A DNA stretch of 64,000 nucleotides from Vulcanimicrobiota bacterium. GTDB lineage: Bacteria; Vulcanimicrobiota; Xenobia; Xenobiales; JADMJV01. The notes beneath the pieces were generated by a model. The model ran no database searches, was not told the origin of the DNA, and worked only from the letters and a program-made list of their open reading frames with translations. Positions 57,899 to 64,000 of this stretch are shown here, in pieces. The translations under genes were made by a program, and so were the position numbers. The number at the start of each line of letters is the position of its first letter. The stretch's first letter is position 1. The stretch is from the NCBI GenBank assembly GCA_019637395.1, contig JAHBVR010000002.1, positions 443,495-507,494 on the forward strand, read 5' to 3'.

Positions 57899-58811
57899 CC
57901 TGCTCAGCCAGCTCCAGGGCTCCCTGCGGGAGGCTGAACAATGCCGGCAGACTCTGAAGGTCGCGAGCCAACGCGCCCAGCAGGCCCAGGCCGAATGCGA
58001 CCGCGCTACCGCCCAATACGAAGCGGAGCAGCAACGAGTGCACCGGGCGCTGCAAAATTATCGAGAGCGTGTGCAAGTCGGCGGGCAAAGCGCCGGCTCC
58101 GCCGCTCAATCCCTCATCGAGGAGTGTGAGCGAATGGCCCTTTGGGCTCAGGAAGCCCAAAAGGAATTGAGTCAAAGGTCGCAACATTTGCAGCAGCAGC
58201 TCAACCAGGCCTCCGCCCAGATCCATCACTTGCACGGCGACCTGGAAGATAAGCGCCGCCTGGTATCGCTGGAGCTGACCAAGAACATCGCTCTGGTGGA
58301 GCATGAGACCGGACAACTCGAACACGAATTGGCCGCCACCCAGAGCTTCGTCAGCGAGCAAATGCTGCCCGGATTGCAGCGGCGCGAGATGACTCTGGCC
58401 CGGCAGGGTGAAGACCTGCGCGCCCTGCTGCTGCAGCGCCTGCTTCCCAATCTGACCCGGGAATTTGCCGCCACCCAACAACATCTATTGAAACAAGCCG
58501 AGACTCTGGAGCAGGCAGGGCCAGGCACGGCGGAGGATGCGCGTCAGGCGACCCTGGATTCGCTGGCTCAACTGAGTGAAAATTTACAGACTTTGTGTGC
58601 TCGCTCGGCCGGGGCGGCGCGCGCCTCCCTGGACCAGGTGGCAGCCGACATTCCCCCCGTTCGTTCCCGAGTAGACGAGCTCAACAAGCAGACCAGGACC
58701 TTTCAGGAACTGGGGACCCCGGCGGCCGGTCATTTGAAAATGCTGGTGAGTGTGGTGGCTCAGTTACGAGAGCTCTTGATTCAAGCCAAAGTGTTGAGTG
58801 GCCTGGAATGA
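57891..58811 (+). CDS. Coiled-coil protein of the type VII-like cluster, 306 residues
   Basis: The gene overlaps the previous one by 8 bases. The protein starts MSDLLSQLQGSLREAEQC and consists of long helices (YEAEQQRVHRALQNYRERV, QHLQQQLNQASAQIHHLHGDL, and later LREFAATQQHLLKQAETLEQ-like segments) with a C-terminal helix MLVSVVAQLRELLIQAKVL. No membrane span is present. It shares the N-terminal opening and overall design with the 322-residue protein. These helical proteins could be exported through the EssC-like motor, as WXG100/LXG proteins are, but this is inference. Confidence 0.75.
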   Translation: MSDLLSQLQGSLREAEQCRQTLKVASQRAQQAQAECDRATAQYEAEQQRVHRALQNYRERVQVGGQSAGSAAQSLIEECERMALWAQEAQKELSQRSQHLQQQLNQASAQIHHLHGDLEDKRRLVSLELTKNIALVEHETGQLEHELAATQSFVSEQMLPGLQRREMTLARQGEDLRALLLQRLLPNLTREFAATQQHLLKQAETLEQAGPGTAEDARQATLDSLAQLSENLQTLCARSAGAARASLDQVAADIPPVRSRVDELNKQTRTFQELGTPAAGHLKMLVSVVAQLRELLIQAKVLSGLE

Positions 58812-59188
58812 GCCGAACCTGCCTGCTGACACTACGCTCGAACGGACGTGAGTGGGACCTGGAAGTTCCCAGCGAGCTGCCTTCCCAGGAGCTGGTGGGA
58901 TTGCTCCAAGAGGCGCTTGGTCTGCCGAGCTCGGAGCCGGCCGCGCGGCTTTATCTGGCTCCGCTGGGTGTGCCCTTACCTCAAAATCAGAATTTGCAAC
59001 AAGCCGGTGTCCTGGACGGCTCCATCCTGATCCTTTCGGCCACTGCTCCGCAGTCCGATGCATCCGGTCAGGATCTGGTGCGTGACAACCCGGCCACCGC
59101 CTGGAAGCCCCTGGGCTCAGAGACCCCCGCTGAACCGACTCCCCCGGCTGCTCCGGATAAGCCGGGCTACGTTTGGAAGAAGCTTTAG
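58808..59188 (+). CDS. YukD/EsaB-like ubiquitin-fold protein
   Basis: The 126-residue protein begins SRTCLLTLRSNGREWDLEVPSELPSQELVGLL and continues with LYLAPLGVPLPQNQNLQQAGVLDGSILIL, the beta-grasp pattern of YukD/EsaB proteins (residues 3-78). A Pro/Ala-rich tail of about 45 residues ends in GYVWKKL; there is no di-glycine end, so conjugation is unlikely. YukD-type proteins are core members of type VII systems in firmicutes and are fused to EccD in actinobacteria. Position directly before the EssB-like gene is the same as in firmicute yuk/ess loci. The ATG overlaps the previous stop (ATGA). Confidence 0.8.
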   Translation: MSRTCLLTLRSNGREWDLEVPSELPSQELVGLLQEALGLPSSEPAARLYLAPLGVPLPQNQNLQQAGVLDGSILILSATAPQSDASGQDLVRDNPATAWKPLGSETPAEPTPPAAPDKPGYVWKKL

Positions 59189-59196
59189 GAGCCGCC

Positions 59197-61008
59197 TTGT
59201 TTACCCTGAACGCCAATCAAGAACTCATTATCGGGGGGGTTCCCTGGCACGTTGTCCAGCATCCGGGAGCGCAAGGCATGGCCTATGGCCAGGAAGGCCG
59301 GGCCGCCGTAGTCTACCAGCTTTGCCGCGGTTCGCATCGCTTCCAGGGCCCGGTTTCGCTACTCGGTTCGGATGGCCGCGTGCACGAGGTTCCGGCTGAC
59401 GGCAGCAGCCTGACCTTCGGAAGGGCCCCCGGCAATGGCCTGGTTCTCTCGGCCGTGGCCGTCAGTCGCCAGCACGGCGCGCTGGTCGTCAAAGACGGCC
59501 AGTTGATGGTTTGGGACAACAGCGCTCGCAACGGCACTTTCATCGACGGCAGCAAGGTGGAGCCACAGAAATGGGTGCCCGTTCCGGCGGGCAGTCGCCT
59601 GCAGTTGGGTACCGCTGAAGATGGTGAACCGTTGGCGGTTCGACCCGATGCTTCCGCCTGCCGGGCGCTGAAGGTTTTCAAGTCGCGCTTTCGCGTCCCT
59701 CGGCTGGTGGAATTGTCGGCCAAACTGGCCAGCTTCGCCGACATTCCGGGCCTGCAAGTTTGTACGCGCACCGTCTTTACTCCTCAGGATCATCGCACCC
59801 TGCTGGTGTCCCAGCCCGAACTCGTCTACGGCGTCCTCATGCCCTGGATCGAAGGGCGCAGCTGGATGGAAATGATCCTGGAGCGGCAGAGCCTCACTCC
59901 CCAAGAGTCGTTGGCCTGCGCCCGCTCGCTGGTGAAAATTTTGGTGGAGATGGAGCAACGCGGCATTGCCCACTGTGATCTATCTGGTCCTAACGTATCC
60001 TTGGAGCGCATTGAAGATCGGTTGGGCATTCAATTGGTGGATGTCGAACAGATCTACTCCACCACGCTGCCCCGCCCGGAAGAGGTGTTTGCCGGCTCCC
60101 CTGGATACGCCCACCGTCAGCTCGACGCGCTGGCCTGGAGCCCCGTTTCCGATCGCTTCTCCGGAGCTATCCTGATTTGCGAGCTGTTGGCCTGGAGTCA
60201 CGCGGAGATGCGCGACACCGCCTGGAGCGAGAGTTTCTTTGAACCTAACGAAATGCAGACGGAATGCGCCCGAGCCGACAAACTGCGGTATTTCCTGGAA
60301 GGCCAGTGGGGGAGCCAGTTGGCTCGTCTTTTCGAGCGCGCCTGGCGCAGCGACAGCCTGGAGCATTGTCCGACCTTCGGGGAATGGGAGCTGGCTCTAC
60401 CTCAAGAGGCCCCCAAAGGCGAGGCTAAAGCCGTCGTTAATCTGGCGCCCGGCCCGAATCTCGGAGTCCCAACTCCGGTAGGACCCGTACCGGCGGTTTC
60501 CTTGGGCCAGGCCGCTCCCACTCCACCGGCCGCGCCCCCCCGCCCTCCCGCCGAGACGGTGGCCGCTAACGAGGGTAGTGAAGACGGCGCGGCCGCTCTC
60601 ATGGACCGGGCTCGCCAACTGGAGGAGTCCGGCAACTACCAGGGCGCTCTCACCCATTATCAGCTGGCCGCCTCGATGGCCCCGGTCGGCACCGCCCTGG
60701 CCAAAGAGCTGGCCCTGATCGTCAATGAGATGTCCTCACGGGTGAGCGGGGAGGCAGCCGCACCGCCCCCTCCACCGCCGTCGCCCGTTTCTTTGGGCGA
60801 AGCTCCTCCTACCAAGAAGAGCGTCGATCCGGGACTTCTGCAGCGAGTGCGGGCGCTGGAGGGAACTCCCGGCCTGGCTTCCCCCGAGAAGCGATCCCCA
60901 AAGGCTGCGCCCAACAAAGCACAGTGGTTCGGCTATGGACTGATCACCGTGATGATGCTTTTACTGGTGGCTTTTCTGGTTCGCTACCAGCCCTGGAACC
61001 ACCACTAA
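59197..61008 (+). CDS. EssB-like membrane-anchored kinase with an FHA domain inserted in its N-lobe
   Basis: From TTG 59197, six bases after AGGAG, the protein has 603 residues. An FHA domain with LTFGR (72-76), SRQH (90-93) and a downstream N-G motif occupies about 65-145. It precedes the kinase strand ALKVF (K159), so it lies within or before the N-lobe. The kinase C-lobe has HCDLSGPN (259-266, D261 and N266) and LVDVEQ (D282 in place of DFG). A Pro/Ala-rich linker, a TPR-like helix pair (ALMDRARQLEESGNYQGALTH) and one C-terminal span (577-597) follow. EssB/YukC are membrane pseudokinases next to YukD; here the catalytic Asp, Asn and Lys are kept, so it may be active. Confidence 0.8.
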   Translation: MFTLNANQELIIGGVPWHVVQHPGAQGMAYGQEGRAAVVYQLCRGSHRFQGPVSLLGSDGRVHEVPADGSSLTFGRAPGNGLVLSAVAVSRQHGALVVKDGQLMVWDNSARNGTFIDGSKVEPQKWVPVPAGSRLQLGTAEDGEPLAVRPDASACRALKVFKSRFRVPRLVELSAKLASFADIPGLQVCTRTVFTPQDHRTLLVSQPELVYGVLMPWIEGRSWMEMILERQSLTPQESLACARSLVKILVEMEQRGIAHCDLSGPNVSLERIEDRLGIQLVDVEQIYSTTLPRPEEVFAGSPGYAHRQLDALAWSPVSDRFSGAILICELLAWSHAEMRDTAWSESFFEPNEMQTECARADKLRYFLEGQWGSQLARLFERAWRSDSLEHCPTFGEWELALPQEAPKGEAKAVVNLAPGPNLGVPTPVGPVPAVSLGQAAPTPPAAPPRPPAETVAANEGSEDGAAALMDRARQLEESGNYQGALTHYQLAASMAPVGTALAKELALIVNEMSSRVSGEAAAPPPPPPSPVSLGEAPPTKKSVDPGLLQRVRALEGTPGLASPEKRSPKAAPNKAQWFGYGLITVMMLLLVAFLVRYQPWNHH

Positions 61009-62915
61009 CGGTAGATGGAGGGCACCGGAGCGGGGGCTGGAGCGGGCGCCGGTCCTGGAGCGAAGGGGACGGGGTCAGGCTGGACAGGCACCGGGATCGG
61101 TTCCAGAGTCAAGGAAAGTGGCAGCGTTCGTCCGGCGACCACGGTGAAGGATTTTTTGGCGCTGATATAGTCGGTCTTGCTGGCCTTGAAGGAATGCTTG
61201 CCCGGCGTGAGCCCGTTGAGGGCTCCCGGCTTGACCTTCTTGCCGTCCATTTCCACCACGGAGCCTGCCGGACTTACCTTCAAAGTAACGTTGCCTACCG
61301 CCCATTCCATTTGGGCCACCACTTCGTTGACTTGAGTGGCGCTGACCGTGACGGGCAGCGTTTTGGATTTACGATCGGGAGCGCTTACCTTGAGCCGATG
61401 GTCGCCTACGGGGAGCTGGAGCATGCCTGCCTCCACGGTGGCGGGGGAAGTCTGGTCATCCACTACCACTTGGGCGCCCGCCGGCAGTTGCTTGAGTTGG
61501 ATTTTGCCTTCGCTTGGAGGTGGGGGAAGCACCGGAGTCGGGCTGGTGGAGGCCGGGGAACTCTCACCGGGTCTGGGGGTGGGACTGGCGCTCGCCAGCG
61601 CCGGGGTTTGCGGCCGGCCGAAGGCGGCGAACAGGCCCACCAATCCTACCAGCAAACCCGAGCCGATAGCCAACGGAAGTTTGGAAGAGCCACCCGAGGG
61701 CTCTTCCAGCGCAGGGGGAGGAGGCGCTGGCGGTGCGGGCACAGGCCTGGAGGTCGGGCCCGGATGCGCAGCGGTCACGGGGGGAGGAGCGCTGCGCAGG
61801 GTCTCCTCCCCGAAGGGCAGCATCTTCATCGGCGCGCCCGTCTGAGTATCTTCGGTAATCGACTTTAAATCCCAGTTTCGCCCGACCATGGTGGCCGAGT
61901 CCAGATGCTCCACCCCCGACCAATCAGGAGCCTGCGGCGCTTCGCTGAAGACCGGCGGGGGAGGGGGATCCGCCTCCACTGTGACTTCCACTTTGGGTTG
62001 CTCCTGGACTTTCTCGGCGGGGCTGACGGTCGGCTGGATCTCGCTCGCCTTCACCACCGGCGCGGGTGAAGGAGCGGCCTGCATAGCCTCGCGCAGGGCT
62101 GCCCGCATGGCTTTGGCGTTGGGATAGCGATCGTTGGTATCCTTGGCCAGAGCCTTCATGATAACTTGGGAGAGGGCCTCGGGGATGGCAAAGTCGAGAG
62201 AATCGGGGGGAGCCGGCATCTCGAACAGTTGCTTCTTCATAACCTGGGACAGCGATTCGGCGCGGAACGGACTGATGCCGGTAACCATTTCGTAAAGCAT
62301 CACGGCGGTGGCATAGACGTCGGAATTCTCGTAGTGCCGCCCATCCAATTGTTCGGGCGCCATATACTCCGGCGTGCCGAGCGTGGTGCCCGTCTGCGTC
62401 AGTTGATTGGCGGTGGCCAGGTATGAGATGGAGAAGTCCGTCAGGGCGGCGTTGCCGGCATCGGTGACCATTACATTGGCTGGTTTGATATCGCGGTGGA
62501 TGATGCCGTGCGCGTGGGCGTGTTCCAGGCCGTCAAGCAACTGGTCGGTCAGGCGCACCGCTTCGGCGATGGGCACCCGTTTGAGTTCCTGCATGTGGGA
62601 TTTCAGGGTGCGCGACCCCAGATATTCCATGGCGATGAACGGAGTGCCCTCGTGGATGGCGAAATCGTAAATCTGCACGATGTAAGGATGGCGCAGTTTG
62701 GCGGCGATCTGTCCCTCGCGCTTGAAGCGCTCGACGAATTCCTGATTGTGCGCGTAGTCCTTGGACATCACCTTGATGGCCAGTTTTCGTCCCAAGTTTT
62801 CGTGGAGGCCTAAGTAGACGACGCCCATGGCGCCCTGGCCAAGCTCCTCGAGGACTTTGAAGCCACAAACGTTATCCGGCGCGGACTGCATTGCTGTCGA
62901 AGTTCTACACGACAT
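61005..62915 (-). CDS. Membrane Ser/Thr protein kinase with two PEGA domains
   Basis: The 636-residue protein has a complete kinase domain (17-280): GQGAMGVVYL, K48, E67, HRDIKPAN with D142 and N147, and D160-F-S in place of DFG, then GTPEYMAPEQ. A Pro-rich linker, one membrane span (about 445-465, SKLPLAIGSGLLVGLVGLFAAFG), and two PEGA-type beta domains (about 495-620: QLPAGAQVVVDD, SPAGSVVEMDGKKV) follow. It resembles PknB-type kinases with extracytoplasmic sensor domains. Its stop overlaps that of the EssB-like gene on the other strand. I start at the ATG at 62915, after AGGG. Confidence 0.88.
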   Translation of the reverse strand: MSCRTSTAMQSAPDNVCGFKVLEELGQGAMGVVYLGLHENLGRKLAIKVMSKDYAHNQEFVERFKREGQIAAKLRHPYIVQIYDFAIHEGTPFIAMEYLGSRTLKSHMQELKRVPIAEAVRLTDQLLDGLEHAHAHGIIHRDIKPANVMVTDAGNAALTDFSISYLATANQLTQTGTTLGTPEYMAPEQLDGRHYENSDVYATAVMLYEMVTGISPFRAESLSQVMKKQLFEMPAPPDSLDFAIPEALSQVIMKALAKDTNDRYPNAKAMRAALREAMQAAPSPAPVVKASEIQPTVSPAEKVQEQPKVEVTVEADPPPPPVFSEAPQAPDWSGVEHLDSATMVGRNWDLKSITEDTQTGAPMKMLPFGEETLRSAPPPVTAAHPGPTSRPVPAPPAPPPPALEEPSGGSSKLPLAIGSGLLVGLVGLFAAFGRPQTPALASASPTPRPGESSPASTSPTPVLPPPPSEGKIQLKQLPAGAQVVVDDQTSPATVEAGMLQLPVGDHRLKVSAPDRKSKTLPVTVSATQVNEVVAQMEWAVGNVTLKVSPAGSVVEMDGKKVKPGALNGLTPGKHSFKASKTDYISAKKSFTVVAGRTLPLSLTLEPIPVPVQPDPVPFAPGPAPAPAPAPVPSIYR

Positions 62916-62966
62916 CTGGCAACCCTGCGCTAGGGGAAACAGCCCGTGCCCCTCGAAAGAGCCTGA

Positions 62967-64000
62967 ATGAAGCGTACTAAATTGCTGGCCGCCGCGGCTG
63001 CACTCTTGTTTTGCGGAATTCCCCAGTGGAGCGCGTTCAGTGCCGGGCGCTCCTACCGGGCGATTGTCATCGGCATCAACAAATTTCCGGGCACCTCGGC
63101 CAGGTCTCTGGCCGGGGCCCGGGCCGACGCGGAAAACTTCGCTGAATCCTGTCGCGCGCGCGGCATTCAGGTGACCACGCTGCTGGACGAACAGGCTTCG
63201 CGGCAGAATATCCTTAAGGCCATCCGCGAAGGCGATACCTCCAGCAACGTGCTGGTCTACTACGCCGGTTACGGAAGCGGCCCGAGCGAGCCACGTTTGC
63301 TCTGCGCCGACACTCAGGAACAGAACGCCCAACTGGGCAACACTCTGACTTTGAAAGAGCTGGACCAGGCTCTGACCGCGTTGCCGGCCGCGGAACGAGT
63401 GTGCATTCTCGACACCTGCTTCACGGCCGCGCGGGCCAGCAAGGACGGCCCCTCAGACGACGTCGTTCGCTATTACCGTGCCCGTAAGGGTGGCGGCTCC
63501 CGCGAAATCATGATGGCCAGCGCCTATGACCTTCCCGGCGTGAGCCATGACAAGGTACGCTACATTGCGGCCAGCCGCTATAACGAAGAAGCTCTCGAGG
63601 CCAATGTCGAGGGACGGCCGGCCGGATTGTTCACCGCCCTCCTGTGCCAGACTTTGAAAGCCTATCCGAACACCACCTGGCAGGCAGTTCAGGTCCAGGT
63701 GGCCAGCAAGCTAAGCGTTCTGGCCGAAGACCGGCAGCATCCCGTGTTCGCTCAAAGCGCGCTGGCCAGCCGCGTTCCCGGCAGCGAGAGCGGCGATGCC
63801 AATAACACGGTGCAGGCCAATCTGTCCACCAACTCCTCGGTCAGCCCCAGTCCCACTTTGGGGAATGGCAGTACGAGCGGCCCGAACTGGGGTGGACCGC
63901 CCACTTCCGCCTGGGATTTGTTCGCCGCCGACATCCGCGATCCGCAGGCCGTGCGCGTTTCGGTGCAACCGGATCAGGACGCTATCCGAGTCGGCCAGCC
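62967..64000 (+). CDS. Exported caspase-fold protein lacking the catalytic His, 3' part outside the window
   Basis: A signal peptide (LLAAAAALLFCGIPQWSAFSA) is followed by a caspase-like domain: YRAIVIGINKFPG, VLVYYAGYGSG and RVCILDTCFTA. In active C14 peptidases the first loop reads AGHG; here it is AGYG, so the catalytic His is Tyr102, while the nucleophile C151 is kept. After about 270 residues a Ser/Asn-rich linker leads into a region near DIRDPQAVRVSVQPDQDAIRVG, which resembles a DUF4384-like beta domain. The protein continues beyond the edge. It is divergent from the PEGA kinase gene. Inactive or altered enzymatic function is likely. Confidence 0.75.
   Translation, partial: MKRTKLLAAAAALLFCGIPQWSAFSAGRSYRAIVIGINKFPGTSARSLAGARADAENFAESCRARGIQVTTLLDEQASRQNILKAIREGDTSSNVLVYYAGYGSGPSEPRLLCADTQEQNAQLGNTLTLKELDQALTALPAAERVCILDTCFTAARASKDGPSDDVVRYYRARKGGGSREIMMASAYDLPGVSHDKVRYIAASRYNEEALEANVEGRPAGLFTALLCQTLKAYPNTTWQAVQVQVASKLSVLAEDRQHPVFAQSALASRVPGSESGDANNTVQANLSTNSSVSPSPTLGNGSTSGPNWGGPPTSAWDLFAADIRDPQAVRVSVQPDQDAIRVGQ

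Noticed and set aside
54061-58811. WXG100 or LXG substrates in the secretion cluster
   Set aside because: No protein of about 100 residues with a W-x-G turn is present; the coiled-coil proteins are much longer and lack the motif.
58808-59188. Ubiquitin-like conjugation role of the YukD-like protein
   Set aside because: There is no C-terminal Gly-Gly and no E1, E2 or JAB gene in the cluster; a YukD/EsaB role fits better.

Overview
The window is gene-dense, high-GC bacterial chromosome with almost no non-coding DNA. Most neighbouring genes overlap by 1-4 bases (ATGA, GTGA, TTGA or TGATG junctions), and GTG and TTG starts are frequent. A TonB-dependent receptor, a two-partner secretion pair (TpsB barrel plus filamentous exoprotein) and several Sec signal peptides show a cell with an outer membrane. 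FHA, PEGA, caspase-like, FGE-like, vWA and PP2C domains recall uncultured diderm phyla with complex signalling (for example Vulcanimicrobiota/Eremiobacterota, Armatimonadota or Acidobacteriota), but the sequence alone does not fix the phylum. I recognised no rRNA, tRNA, CRISPR array, insertion sequence or prophage.

Layout. 1-2.8 kb (minus): a coupled housekeeping operon with a HAD phosphatase, two tiny ORFs, a UdgX-type uracil-DNA glycosylase, an F420-type reductase-family protein and a kinase-like protein cut by the window edge. It lies downstream of a strong promoter/terminator pair that looks like a small RNA or attenuator. 3.0-9.6 kb: an NnrD remnant fused to a holin-like membrane domain, a flavodoxin-type reductase, an Nramp-type transporter facing an MgtE-N/CBS regulator (both preceded by the same upstream blocks), an FHA protein and a Cys-rich small protein. 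9.6-23.5 kb: a FdhF/YdeP molybdoenzyme, two ABC export/lipoprotein-type systems, a zinc-type ArsR regulator with a His-rich protein, an ion permease and a TonB receptor. AT-rich GATA..TATC dyads lie in several of these intergenic regions, suggesting one metalloregulator. 23.6-33.9 kb: MetRS, Gnd, two VapBC-type toxin-antitoxin modules with recognisable operators, small secreted proteins and a nucleotidyltransferase. 34-48 kb: an unusual YidD-clostripain fusion, a TPR-GspF protein, an FGE-like protein, and an operon of TpsB, TpsA, a Spy-like protein and an active-looking metacaspase.

The most interesting block is 48.2-64.0 kb, a divergent cluster resembling a type VII (ESX/Ess-like) secretion apparatus in a diderm. 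The minus arm encodes a three-ATPase EssC/EccC-type FtsK/SpoIIIE protein followed by a vWA protein and a PP2C phosphatase. The plus arm encodes three long coiled-coil proteins, a fourth with duplicated C-terminal modules, a YukD/EsaB-like ubiquitin-fold protein, and a membrane-anchored EssB-like kinase with an FHA domain inside its kinase fold. A PEGA-tailed Ser/Thr kinase and a caspase-fold protein that has lost its catalytic His close the cluster. No WXG100-sized protein is present, so the coiled-coil proteins are candidates for substrates or structural parts. The phosphatase, vWA protein, kinases and FHA domains together suggest secretion or assembly gated by phosphorylation.
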